DNA from: a bacterium
Lineage (GTDB): Bacteria > Vulcanimicrobiota > Xenobia > Xenobiales > JADMJV01
Reading direction: 5' to 3'
DNA: 64,000 bases
Assembly (NCBI GenBank): GCA_018266105.1
Contig: JAFEBA010000037.1
Span: forward strand, 1 to 64,000
Shown piece after piece: positions 24,402 to 32,684 of the stretch; position 1 is the stretch's first letter, and each line of letters begins with the position of its first letter. Under the pieces are notes generated by a model. That model was not told the DNA's origin. It saw nothing but the letters and a program-made list of their open reading frames with translations, and did not search any database. A program made the position numbers and the translations under genes.

Positions 24402-26084
24402 ATGCAGACTGAAACCGCGCCACCCGTTAATTTTATCCGTCAGATCGTGGAGGAAGACCTCAAAAGCGGTAAGCACCAGACCGTGGTGACGCGCTTTCCC
24501 CCCGAACCCAATGGTTACTTGCATATCGGCCACGCCAAGTCGATCTGGCTTAATTTCAGCCTTGCCCAGGCATTCGGTGGAGTCTGCCATCTTCGCATGG
24601 ACGATACCAATCCGCTCAAAGAAGACGCACAATATGTTGAATCGATCAAACGGGATGTGCAATGGCTGGGCTTCGATTGGGGCACGCGGGAGTTCCATGC
24701 AGCCGATTATTTTCAAGACTTTTTTGACTGTGCAGTAAAGCTGATCAAGCTCGGCAGGGCATATGTCTGTGACCTATCGGCGGATGAAGTGCGCGAGTAT
24801 CGCGGCACCCTGACCGAGCCAGGCCGCCCCAGTCCCTGGCGGGATCGAAGCGTGGAAGAAAATCTGGATCTGTTTTTGGGTATGCGTGACGGACAGTTCG
24901 AAGACGGCTCGCGCACGCTGCGGGCAAAAATCGACATGGCTTCGCCTAATATTAACCTGCGCGATCCGGCCATTTATCGAATTCGCAAGGCCCATCACCA
25001 TCGGGCTGGCGACGCCTGGTGTATCTATCCGATGTACGATTACGCCCATTGCATTTCCGATTCTTTGGAAGGGATCACCCATTCCATTTGCACCCTCGAG
25101 TTCGAGAACCACCGGCCCCTCTACGACTGGTTTCTGGATACTTTGCAGTTACCGGTTCATCCGCAGCAAATCGAATTTTCTAAACTTAAGCTTCAATACA
25201 CCATGTTGGGCAAGCGTAAGCTTCGCGAAATGGTGACGTCTGGTCTGGTCAGCGGCTGGGATGACCCGCGCATGCCGACCATCGCCGGTATTCGCCGTCG
25301 CGGCTATACGCCGGAGTCAATTCGAGACCTTTGCGAAAAGGTGGGAGTGACCAAGAGCGAGGTTTGGACCGAACTTAGTTACCTGGCTGAGTGCCTGCGT
25401 CATGACCTGAATACCAAAGCCTATCGGGTCATGGGTGTTTTGCGACCGTTGAAAGTGGTGCTCACCAATTATCCTGAAGGTCAGATTGAAGAGCTGGACG
25501 CTGCCTACTTCCCCGAAGACGTGGGCTTGCATGGTAGTCGCAAGGTGCCATTCGGTCGGGAGCTTTACATTGAACAAGACGATTTTATGGAGGATCCTCC
25601 TAAGAAGTATTTCCGTCTGCAACCGGGGGGCGAAGTTCGCTTGCGGCGAGCCTACATCATTAAGTGCCAGGAGGTCATCAAGGACTCCCAGGGCCGCGTG
25701 GTGGAGGTGCGATGCAGCTATGATCCCGACACTCGCAGCGGCAGCCCCGGTGAACATCGGAAGGTGAAGGGCACCATCCATTGGGTGGAGGCCAGCACCT
25801 CGGTGCCGGCCGAAGTTCGTCTTTTTGAGGAGCTGTTTACGCTGGAGCAACCTGACAATCTAAAAGACGGTGACTACCGAGATTTTATCAATCCCAATTC
25901 GCTGGTGGTTCTGCCCGATTCCCGATTGGAGCGCAGTCTGGCCCACAGCAAGGTGGGTGAACGTTTCCAGTTTGAGCGCCAGGGATATTTCATCAAGGAC
26001 CAGGACTCAACTGTAGACAAACCTGTCTTCAATCGGATCGTCCCGCTCAAGGACGGCTGGGCCAAGTTGCTTCAGAAGCAGTAG
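24402..26084 (+). CDS. glnS: Glutamine--tRNA ligase
   Basis: 560 aa from the ATG at 24402; the frame is open further upstream but overlaps the divergent gene. A class I aminoacyl-tRNA synthetase: the HIGH motif is in RFPPEPNGYLHIGHAKS, the Asp-rich DDTNPLKED follows, and the KMSKS loop appears as YTMLGKRKL, with Leu-Gly in place of the usual Met-Ser. Length and the C-terminal beta-barrel text (VKGTIHWVEAS) match GlnRS rather than GluRS. It charges tRNA-Gln directly; many bacterial phyla instead use GluRS plus GatCAB, so its presence is a useful taxonomic hint. The loop variant is unusual but similar deviations occur in GlnRS. Confidence 0.93.
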   Translation: MQTETAPPVNFIRQIVEEDLKSGKHQTVVTRFPPEPNGYLHIGHAKSIWLNFSLAQAFGGVCHLRMDDTNPLKEDAQYVESIKRDVQWLGFDWGTREFHAADYFQDFFDCAVKLIKLGRAYVCDLSADEVREYRGTLTEPGRPSPWRDRSVEENLDLFLGMRDGQFEDGSRTLRAKIDMASPNINLRDPAIYRIRKAHHHRAGDAWCIYPMYDYAHCISDSLEGITHSICTLEFENHRPLYDWFLDTLQLPVHPQQIEFSKLKLQYTMLGKRKLREMVTSGLVSGWDDPRMPTIAGIRRRGYTPESIRDLCEKVGVTKSEVWTELSYLAECLRHDLNTKAYRVMGVLRPLKVVLTNYPEGQIEELDAAYFPEDVGLHGSRKVPFGRELYIEQDDFMEDPPKKYFRLQPGGEVRLRRAYIIKCQEVIKDSQGRVVEVRCSYDPDTRSGSPGEHRKVKGTIHWVEASTSVPAEVRLFEELFTLEQPDNLKDGDYRDFINPNSLVVLPDSRLERSLAHSKVGERFQFERQGYFIKDQDSTVDKPVFNRIVPLKDGWAKLLQKQ

Positions 26085-26088
26085 CCGA

Positions 26089-27045
26089 CTACAGATTCTT
26101 GAGGGCGAGGACCAGAAAATCTCGGTCGGAGTAATTGCCTTCGCCCTTGAGCAGTCGGCCTAAAATGCGGTCGGCCTGACGCACGATCAGCAAGTTTTTG
26201 GAGGGAATCAAATAGAGGCGCTGGTCGCCGGCGCCGGCGGCCATCCAGATGTCCTCGGGCAGCGACTTTTCCTTTCCGAGTTCGGCGATCTGACCCATGG
26301 CTTTGCCCATGTTGAGGGCAATCGAGGGATCGACCTGCCTCTTCAGCCACCAGGTCAGTCCGTAGGCAGGGTTGGCGGAGGTACCCTGAAAGCAGGTTGC
26401 CAGTTCTTTCTGTTGCTTTAACACCCAGAGTCCGAACCGAGCCCAGTTGCGGGCGTTCAATTTTGCGCCTGAAGGCAGGTGGATCTGCCCATCGCTGCCC
26501 CGCTTCCAGTCCTGATACTCGACCTGAGCCGGTTTGAGAACGTGTTTCTCCAAGAGGCTCAGTGGATCGGTTTGAAATTTTCGCCGCAAATATTCGCCGA
26601 AACATTGGTAAGGGGCGGGCCCGTATTGAAAACGGGTCCCGGCCGGATAGCGCTGGCCCACCTGCAAAGCTTTGGCGAAAGTGGGCGGGCGGCCAATGCT
26701 GCCACCCGGAATGCCACTGGTCAGGGTGAGCAGCTGCCGAACGGTGATCTGCCCTCGGGAGTCGCCTGACCATTCGGTCAGAACCGGGCCCATGGGTTCG
26801 TCCAGGTCGAGTTTCAGGACCAGCGCCAAAGTCCCCCAGAAACTCTTGGTCCCGCTGGCCAGCTCGTATCCTGGCTCGGAACCGGAGCTCTCGTCTTCAA
26901 ACAGGGTTTGCCCGTTCTGCATCACCAGCAGAGAAACGCCATTTTCCCTGAGGTTGTAGGCTTTGAGGGCTTTCCAGTTGGATTGCGCCCAGGCTGCCTG
27001 AACCCAGCTGGCGGAAAGCCCCAGCAGGAAATCTCGGCGCCTCAT
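26089..27045 (-). CDS. Secreted serine hydrolase, beta-lactamase/PBP4-like
   Basis: 318 aa. The N-terminus MRRRDFLLGLSASWVQAAWA is a Tat-like signal with twin Arg. The SxxK motif appears as SGTKSF (about residue 69). The second motif would be YGPAPY, where the usual YxN has lost its Asn, and a late Gly-rich segment AAGAGDQRLYLIPSKN fills the place of the KTG strand. Such serine hydrolases include esterases, carboxypeptidases and beta-lactamases. The altered second motif makes true beta-lactamase activity unlikely. A 4-base overlap with the upstream PilZ gene couples them. Confidence 0.78.
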   Translation of the reverse strand: MRRRDFLLGLSASWVQAAWAQSNWKALKAYNLRENGVSLLVMQNGQTLFEDESSGSEPGYELASGTKSFWGTLALVLKLDLDEPMGPVLTEWSGDSRGQITVRQLLTLTSGIPGGSIGRPPTFAKALQVGQRYPAGTRFQYGPAPYQCFGEYLRRKFQTDPLSLLEKHVLKPAQVEYQDWKRGSDGQIHLPSGAKLNARNWARFGLWVLKQQKELATCFQGTSANPAYGLTWWLKRQVDPSIALNMGKAMGQIAELGKEKSLPEDIWMAAGAGDQRLYLIPSKNLLIVRQADRILGRLLKGEGNYSDRDFLVLALKNL

Positions 27046-27701
27046 CCGCCTGTAAGCTTGCGAACCAGGGCCACCAGTTGGCCGGTTTGAGGCTCTTCCG
27101 ATTCAAAACGCAGGCCGACCAGATTGAAGCCGCCCTGACCCGAGACCCGGCGCACGTCGGCCCGAATTTCCAGGTTGCCCATTTTGAGGCGCAGCTCCTG
27201 GCCCACGATCAAAGAAGCTTTGGTTTCCACCCGGCAGCCGGTTACTGAGATGTCGCGCATGCGGGCTTCGAAGCTATCCGCGCCGGTCCGACCTTCGATG
27301 GTCCAATCCGTTCGCACCCGAATGTGTCGCCGCTTTTGCTTGGGGTGTCCGGCTATCTCGTCCACGTGTTGCTGCATCCAGGTGCCGCGAATGGCTCCAA
27401 TGAACTTGAGTCCGACCCGACAGAAGTTGCGGCTGTTTTTTTGCCAGACCACTTTGGCTTTGGTCGCCAGGGGTTGACCGGTTTGATTTAACTCGACGGT
27501 GCTGCCCACTTTCAGCTTAGGGGCCAGGGCCAGGTCGCATTCCAGGCGCAGGCCACCCTGGGCAATCTCGCGCACCGAAATAGAACCCTGGTTTTTGCCC
27601 AGGGTGAGATCGAAGCGGCAGCGAGCCCGCACGAACTGGCGGCGTTCCTGCCCGTTCCAGGTCACTTTGGGTCCAAACAATCGCTGGATAAGGTCCAACA
27701 T
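27042..27701 (-). CDS. Protein with two PilZ domains
   Basis: 219 aa. Two tandem PilZ-like modules: one begins RRQFVRARCRFDL (about residue 20) with ISVREIAQGGLRLEC, the other KRRHIRVRTDWTI (about 123) with MRDISVTGCRVET. PilZ domains bind cyclic di-GMP through an RxxxR and a D/NxSxxG motif. Both RxxxR-like starts are present, but the second motif is EIAQGG in copy one and DISVTG in copy two, so only the second looks canonical. Coupled to the serine hydrolase. Confidence 0.82.
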   Translation of the reverse strand: MLDLIQRLFGPKVTWNGQERRQFVRARCRFDLTLGKNQGSISVREIAQGGLRLECDLALAPKLKVGSTVELNQTGQPLATKAKVVWQKNSRNFCRVGLKFIGAIRGTWMQQHVDEIAGHPKQKRRHIRVRTDWTIEGRTGADSFEARMRDISVTGCRVETKASLIVGQELRLKMGNLEIRADVRRVSGQGGFNLVGLRFESEEPQTGQLVALVRKLTGG

Positions 27702-27727
27702 AAAGGCCGAGTTTCGCAGCCAGACCT

Positions 27728-28594
27728 TTAAGACCTTGCTCTGGTAGCGGTCAAATCGGTCAGAGTTTTTTGGAATCGCTGCAGCGCGTTGCTTAAGGAG
27801 TGTTGCCGCGCGATATGCGCCACTTTGGCCGGGTCACGTGGCTGAACGGGCAGATCCAGAGGTTGGGCCGGTAAGGGAAGGTCTCGAACAGGCATCACCA
27901 CCTGGGAGGCCGCCTGCAGATAGTCTTTGGAAGCCTCCAGCCTGGCCTTGATTTTGGGATTAAGGTCCGGGGCTTGCTGGAGGGCGGCCAGACTGCCGTA
28001 TCGAGCGATCAGGCTGGAGGCAGTCTTTTCGCCGATGCCGGCCACGCCCGGCAGGCCGTCGGATGGGTCGCCACGCAACAGGGCAAAGTCTCCATAACTG
28101 CGTCCGGGAATCCCATATTTTTGGGTAATCCAGGCCTCATCCACGAGCTGGATGCCGCCCTTGGCCGGATAGAGCACCCGCACCCGAGGATCTTCCACCA
28201 GGTCAAACAAATCGCGGTCACCCGAGAGAATCTCGATCTCCTGGCCCTGGTGGGAGTGGGCCAGGCTGGCCACAATGTCCTCGGCCTCGTAGCCGGCCAG
28301 GCCTACAACCGCCAGCCCTAGCGCATCCAACAGCTCTCGTCCCAACGCTTCCTGAGGCGTCACCGGATCGGGCAAATCGCCGACCCGATGGGTTTTGTAC
28401 ATCGGCAATGCATCCACTCTGAATTGCGGCCGCCAGTCGTCATCGCAGCAAATGGCCAGGCCAGCCGGCTTTCGCTCTTGCAGCACGCGGGCCAGAGAGC
28501 TGAGAAAGCCGTGCACGCCGTTCATGGGCAGGCTGGAGGGGGTGGAGTGATAGGCCCGGTAGAGCATGCTGGAGTAGTCGATGAGTAAAAGCAT
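27728..28594 (-). CDS. Stand-alone 5'-3' exonuclease (Pol I N-domain/FEN family)
   Basis: 288 aa, ATG start. It resembles the 5' nuclease domain of DNA polymerase I without a polymerase: N-terminal LLLIDYSSMLYRAYH, metal-ligand acidic clusters YEAEDIVASLA and ILSGDRDLFDLV, and the helix-hairpin-helix region GDPSDGLPGVAGIGEKTASS. These enzymes remove RNA primers and 5' flaps. Stand-alone copies occur in many bacteria alongside polA. It is 26 bases upstream of the PilZ gene on the same strand. Confidence 0.9.
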   Translation of the reverse strand: MLLLIDYSSMLYRAYHSTPSSLPMNGVHGFLSSLARVLQERKPAGLAICCDDDWRPQFRVDALPMYKTHRVGDLPDPVTPQEALGRELLDALGLAVVGLAGYEAEDIVASLAHSHQGQEIEILSGDRDLFDLVEDPRVRVLYPAKGGIQLVDEAWITQKYGIPGRSYGDFALLRGDPSDGLPGVAGIGEKTASSLIARYGSLAALQQAPDLNPKIKARLEASKDYLQAASQVVMPVRDLPLPAQPLDLPVQPRDPAKVAHIARQHSLSNALQRFQKTLTDLTATRARS

Positions 28595-28646
28595 GGAGTC
28601 CCTTTCGCGCAGCCGATCCTCGGGCCTTCAGAAGGAGCTGTCCGCC

Positions 28647-29129
28647 TCAGGGGTGGTCGATCAGTCCATCCACCGCGTTGTAGCGAGGAAAGTTGCGTGA
28701 AGGCTTGTGAAAGCTTGAATAGGCTTGCGCGTGATTGTCTCCCACGCAGGCAAAGCTGAAACTGTCGGGGTTTTGGGTCACAATGTAGTTGGTGTAAGTT
28801 ATCTTACCGGCGCTTGGACAGGTGGGTAAGGTTTTAAGGTAGATGGTGTTGTTTAATTGCTCCAGTTGGCGCGGATAGCGCCCACCGTTGTCAGAGGCAT
28901 ACATCTCCAGGGCGGTGGCCAGGTTCTTGCAGTTGGACTTGCAGACGGTCAGTTGGCCCCCGCAGCCTTGGTGATAAAAATTGGGGAGCAGCAGTCGAAT
29001 CGTTGCCGTAAGGCCCAGCGCCAAGATTGGAAGAATCAGGACGAGACGCCACCAGGGTCTCGGCCGAGGCGGTTCGCCTTCCTGGCCCGACATTCCAATG
29101 GCGAAGGAGGGTTCCGCTGACTCAGACAT
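28647..29129 (-). CDS. Pilin-like protein, single TM, Cys-rich (paralogue 1)
   Basis: 160 aa. A polar N-terminus of ~25 residues, one membrane helix (LVLILPILALGLTATIRLLL), then a conserved segment CKSNCKNLATALEMYASDN and a C-terminal region with PTCPSAGKITYTNYIV and FACVGDNHA. The segment after the helix has the look of the alpha-helix and beta-start of type IV pilin-like proteins (…NLATALEMYASDNGGRYP), but there is no prepilin peptidase motif and the helix is not N-terminal. The gene at 29715-30185 is a clear paralogue. Overlaps the middle gene by 8 bases. Confidence 0.7.
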   Translation of the reverse strand: MSESAEPSFAIGMSGQEGEPPRPRPWWRLVLILPILALGLTATIRLLLPNFYHQGCGGQLTVCKSNCKNLATALEMYASDNGGRYPRQLEQLNNTIYLKTLPTCPSAGKITYTNYIVTQNPDSFSFACVGDNHAQAYSSFHKPSRNFPRYNAVDGLIDHP

Positions 29130-29715
29130 TTGAACCTCCGCGGTTTACAAAGCGCAGTCCCAGCAGGGGAAAGGTCATGAGAATTGCGCTGCGAGCCAGT
29201 TGCTCATCTCGGGCGGTTGGCATGCCGCTGGCAAAGACTTCGGCCACCATTCCCAGGCTCCAGATCAGGGCCGCCAGGTTGGCAACCCGGGCCAGACGGC
29301 CCGGGTTGAGCTGCAAAAGGCCCAGCAGAGACGGCGCCAGGTAGAAGGCGGACAGGTTCTGGAGCTGCAGGGCGTAGGCTCCCCCCAGAACCCATTGACA
29401 GCATATCAAGACCACTCGCTGCTGCTGTATCCTGGCAGTGCCGTTTTTTTCCAGACGGAGCATCAGTGAAGGCCAGAACAGGGCCAAGGAGGCCAGGGGT
29501 CCAGCCGCCAGCAGAGCGGCCAGAGTCATCCCAAGTAGACCAGAAAAGAACAACTCGGCCGGGATTCTCAAGCGGGCTAAGGAGCGTTGCACCAGCCAGA
29601 GCAGGTCGAAGCAAGTATACAGGCCGAGCATCGTGAGCTGGGCCGGCTGAGCTCGGAAACTGGGGGGTGCCAGCACGGTGAGCAGGATCAGCAGGCGTAT
29701 GATCAGCCAGAACAT
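29122..29715 (-). CDS. Membrane protein between pilin-like paralogues
   Basis: 197 aa from the ATG at 29715, which overlaps the stop of the upstream paralogue by one base (TAATG). About six hydrophobic helices with few polar loops (FWLIIRLLILLTVLAPPSF, LFFSGLLGMTLAALLAAG, and others). No family recognised. Being translationally coupled to both flanking pilin-like genes, it probably works with them in the membrane, for example in their export or assembly (inference). Confidence 0.7.
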   Translation of the reverse strand: MFWLIIRLLILLTVLAPPSFRAQPAQLTMLGLYTCFDLLWLVQRSLARLRIPAELFFSGLLGMTLAALLAAGPLASLALFWPSLMLRLEKNGTARIQQQRVVLICCQWVLGGAYALQLQNLSAFYLAPSLLGLLQLNPGRLARVANLAALIWSLGMVAEVFASGMPTARDEQLARSAILMTFPLLGLRFVNRGGSNV

Positions 29716-30185
29716 TAAGGATGTTCCTCCAATCCGGTGTCCGAATTGTAGCCTGGGTAGTTGTCGCTGCTTTTGCCTGTCCACTCGTAGGAGGGGGCGT
29801 GATTGTTACCCACGCAGGAAAAATGATAGTGATTTCCCGCCCCAAAAACTCGATAGTTGGAGTAGGTTACCTTGTTGGCGGCGGGGCAGGTCGGGATGAT
29901 TCTCAAATAGTTGCCCTGAGTGAGTCTGCTCAGTTCCAACGGGTAGATTCCTTTGTTGTCTTCGGCGTACATCTCCAGAGCGGTGGCGATGTTCTTACAG
30001 TTGGACTTGCAGGCCGTCAATTGCCCCTGGGGGCGGACCTGGATCAGGTTGAGAAAGCCCAGGGCAAAGACAAAACCACCTGCGAAAAGGCTGAGGTGAG
30101 CCAGGCTGAGCAGACAACTTCCCTTGGGCCTGGAGTCTTCTTCCAGTCCCGGCACCCCGATCGCAAAAGCTTCTTCTTCAGACAT
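29715..30185 (-). CDS. Pilin-like protein, single TM, Cys-rich (paralogue 2)
   Basis: 156 aa, ATG start. Same plan as the gene at 28647-29129: acidic N-terminus (MSEEEAFAIGVPG, compare PSFAIGMSG in the paralogue), a TM helix at ~25-50, then CKSNCKNIATALEMYAEDN, PTCPAANKVTYSNYRV and FSCVGNNHA. Four Cys positions are shared, so disulphides outside the cytoplasm are likely. First gene of the three-gene operon; divergent from the YkgJ-TPR gene at 30264. Confidence 0.7.
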   Translation of the reverse strand: MSEEEAFAIGVPGLEEDSRPKGSCLLSLAHLSLFAGGFVFALGFLNLIQVRPQGQLTACKSNCKNIATALEMYAEDNKGIYPLELSRLTQGNYLRIIPTCPAANKVTYSNYRVFGAGNHYHFSCVGNNHAPSYEWTGKSSDNYPGYNSDTGLEEHP

Positions 30186-30263
30186 ATCTTTCCATACGCT
30201 CTTTCGTCAAAAGAGTTCAAAGCCGCTGCTGGCCAATGCAACTTCCTGAAAGTCGAGGTATGC

Positions 30264-31265
30264 TTGATTCGCCAGAACCTGCTCCATCAATTATCTCAGC
30301 TTCTGCAACGGGTCAGCCAGAGCCTGAGCAAGCCCGATCCGCAGAACGCTTGCGCCAGCTGCTTTTCTTGTTGCACCGCCCGCGGACTAACCCAGCATCG
30401 GGTCAGCGAGATTGAATTTGCTCTGATCGAAGAGCGGGTTGGACAGGCGGCCGCCGACCGTTTCCGCACTTACATCGCTAAGAAGCAAGACGCTCAGGGC
30501 AACTATGTTTACGAGCGTTGTCCTAATTATGATTGGCGAACCCGCGGTTGCGGGGTCTACGAGCACCGACCCTTTGCCTGTCGGGTGTTTGGCCACCTGA
30601 AGCCCCAGGGCACCTCCTTCCCCAGCGGCTGTTACTACTCGGAACGTGCCGAGGCCTTTCCGGCCGAAGATTATTTCGATAAGGTGCCCGGCGCTCAGGA
30701 ACTGCGGTTTCTGTCTCGGGAGTTTTCCTTGCTCACGCCTCCGGTGGCCGCCCACTATCTGGACCCGGAACAGCCTGCGGAAGCGGACGTCAGTCGTTTG
30801 GGCCAAACTGACCCGGTGGATCGGGCTTTGTTGCTGCAGCTTGAGGGCCGCTTAGAAGAGGCCGCTATCTTGTTGATTGAAGCCCGCGGCCATCGCCTGT
30901 CACTCTATCTAGACTACTGTCTTGCCTGTCTGTTGACTCAGTTGGAGCAGCACGAGCCCGCCCTGGCTTTGTACGAGACCCTGCTGGAGAGTTTGCCAGA
31001 GAGGAGGGACTTTAATTATTACGCCGGTTATCACGCCCTGCAGCTTGGCCAGCGGCGCAGGGCTCGTGAGCACTTTCTGGCAACCGTTGAGGCGCTGCCC
31101 AATCACTCGCTCGCGCTGGGTTTTTTGGGATACATGGAGCTTCAGCAGGGCGGCTGGCTTGAAGCCGAGGTCTGGCTATTGCGCGCTTGCGCCGCCGACC
31201 CCGACAACCCCTACTTTCGCGCTCGCCTGCAATTGATTCGTGAGAAGTCGGTCGGATTGACGTAA
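30264..31265 (+). CDS. YkgJ-type Cys-cluster protein with TPR-like C-terminus
   Basis: 333 aa from a TTG at 30264, chosen because GAGG lies 5 bases upstream; the frame is open far to the left but that part is antisense to the pilin-like gene. The N-terminal half has the metal-binding cluster CASCFSCC, then CPNYDWRTRGCGVYEHRPFACRVFGH, the pattern of the YkgJ zinc/iron-chelating family. The C-terminal ~160 residues are helical repeats (EPALALYETLLESLPERRDF, ARLQLIREK) of TPR type. It lies 27 bases upstream of the cyclase-kinase gene on the same strand, so it may belong to that RNA-repair operon. Confidence 0.82.
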   Translation: MIRQNLLHQLSQLLQRVSQSLSKPDPQNACASCFSCCTARGLTQHRVSEIEFALIEERVGQAAADRFRTYIAKKQDAQGNYVYERCPNYDWRTRGCGVYEHRPFACRVFGHLKPQGTSFPSGCYYSERAEAFPAEDYFDKVPGAQELRFLSREFSLLTPPVAAHYLDPEQPAEADVSRLGQTDPVDRALLLQLEGRLEEAAILLIEARGHRLSLYLDYCLACLLTQLEQHEPALALYETLLESLPERRDFNYYAGYHALQLGQRRRAREHFLATVEALPNHSLALGFLGYMELQQGGWLEAEVWLLRACAADPDNPYFRARLQLIREKSVGLT

Positions 31266-31292
31266 TCCCTCCCGCCCGCTACCCTTCCGTGC

Positions 31293-32684
31293 ATGGTCGA
31301 GCTGAGCGGAGACATACACGAGGGCGGTGGGCAGATATTGCGCACGGCGCTGGCGCTTTCGGCCCGGACTGGACAGGCCTTTCGTCTGGTGCGCATCCGA
31401 GCCGGTCGGGCCCGGCCCGGGCTGCAGGCTCAACATCTGGCCGCGGTCCGTCTGGCCGCCCAGCTATGCGGGGCCAGGGTTCAGGGTGACAGCCTGCATT
31501 CGGGCCAGCTCATTTTCGAGCCCGGACCATTGCGTCCCGGCCTTTTCAGCGCAGATATCGGCACGGCAGGCTCCATGACGCTGCTGTTACAGGCCAGTTT
31601 CTGGGCTCTGGCGGCCATGCCCGAAAGCTGTGAGGTGGAGGTGCGCGGCGGCAGCGACGTGCAGTGGGCTCCGCCCCTGGACTATCTCGAGCACGTGACT
31701 CTGCCGCTTTACCGTCAACTGGCGCCCATCCAGAGTTTGCAAACGACGCGAGGATTCTTTCCCAAAGGCCAGGGCCGCTGGAGGTTTCGCGTCAGTCCGA
31801 GCGGCCTGAGCAGGCCACTGGAGCTGGCTGCGCCAGCTCGTTGGGATTCTATTCGGGGCAAGGCGGTGGCGGGTCGCGATCTGGCTGAGCGCCGGGTGGC
31901 CGAAAGGCTGGCCGAGCGAGCTTCGGCCATGCTTCAGGCTGAGGTTCAGATGGAGTATGTGCGCAGCGCCAGTCAAGGAGCCGTGCTCACCCTGTGGGCC
32001 GAGGACCCCCGCCTGAACTGCGGGGTGGGCGTGCTGGGTGAGAAGGGCAAGAGTTCAGAACAGGTGGCCGACCACGCGGTGGAATTGTTGCGCGCCAAGA
32101 TGGCCCGCAAAGAGCCGGTGGAGGAATATCTGGCCGACCAACTGATTCCGCTTCTGGCCCTGGTGGGTGGGAAGCTGCGTTGTCAGGAGCTCTCCCCTCA
32201 CTGTCTGGCCAATCTTGAGGTGGTTTCCGCCTTCCTGGGTCCCCGTATTCGCAATTACGGTTCATTGTTGACTACCCGGCCCTATGAACTGGTGGTGCTG
32301 GTGGGTTTGCAGGGAGCGGGCAAGAGTAGCTACGCTCGCAGCCAGCTTCCTCAGCATCGTCTGGTCAGCAAGGACCTGATTCGAAATAACAGCAATCGCC
32401 AGCGCCGTCAATTGAAGTTGATCGAAGAGTGGCTTCAGGCCGGCGAGCCGGTAGTGGTGGACAACACCAATCCCCATCCTGAGGATCGACTGCCTCTGAT
32501 CGAGCTGGCCAGGAGATGGAATGCTCCAGTGCGGGCGGTGTTTTTGGACACTCCCCGGGAGCTCTGCTGGGAGCGCAACGCCGCCCGCGAGCAGCCGGTG
32601 CCTGAGGTCGGTCTTAAGGTGGTCCACAGTCGATTGCAGGCTCCGAGCCTGGAGGAAGGCTTTGACGAGGTGATCAGGCTATGA
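31293..32684 (+). CDS. rtcA: RNA 3'-terminal phosphate cyclase fused to polynucleotide kinase-like domain
   Basis: 463 aa. Residues 1-~325 are RtcA: GDIHEGGGQILRTALALSA at the start, RARPGLQAQHLA, EYLADQLIPLLAL (279-290) and the nucleophile His 303 in LSPHCLANLEVV. RtcA uses ATP to turn RNA 3'-phosphates into 2',3'-cyclic phosphates and can adenylate 5' ends. Residues ~331-463 are a P-loop kinase: Walker A GLQGAGKSS (338-346), then VVVDNTNP (387-394), the signature of the T4 Pnk/PNKP-like 5'-kinase group. So one protein may act on both RNA ends. The stop overlaps the Thg1-like gene (ATGA). RtcA is usually a stand-alone ~340-aa protein. Confidence 0.9.
   Translation: MVELSGDIHEGGGQILRTALALSARTGQAFRLVRIRAGRARPGLQAQHLAAVRLAAQLCGARVQGDSLHSGQLIFEPGPLRPGLFSADIGTAGSMTLLLQASFWALAAMPESCEVEVRGGSDVQWAPPLDYLEHVTLPLYRQLAPIQSLQTTRGFFPKGQGRWRFRVSPSGLSRPLELAAPARWDSIRGKAVAGRDLAERRVAERLAERASAMLQAEVQMEYVRSASQGAVLTLWAEDPRLNCGVGVLGEKGKSSEQVADHAVELLRAKMARKEPVEEYLADQLIPLLALVGGKLRCQELSPHCLANLEVVSAFLGPRIRNYGSLLTTRPYELVVLVGLQGAGKSSYARSQLPQHRLVSKDLIRNNSNRQRRQLKLIEEWLQAGEPVVVDNTNPHPEDRLPLIELARRWNAPVRAVFLDTPRELCWERNAAREQPVPEVGLKVVHSRLQAPSLEEGFDEVIRL

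Noticed and set aside
26072..26773. Alternative frame across the serine hydrolase
   Set aside because: The real frame has a Tat-like signal and SxxK; the other has only Arg/Pro-rich text.
29721..30263. A long plus-strand open frame continuing into the YkgJ-TPR gene
   Set aside because: It is antisense to the pilin-like gene at 29715-30185 and not protein-like; the GAGG-led TTG at 30264 is the better start.
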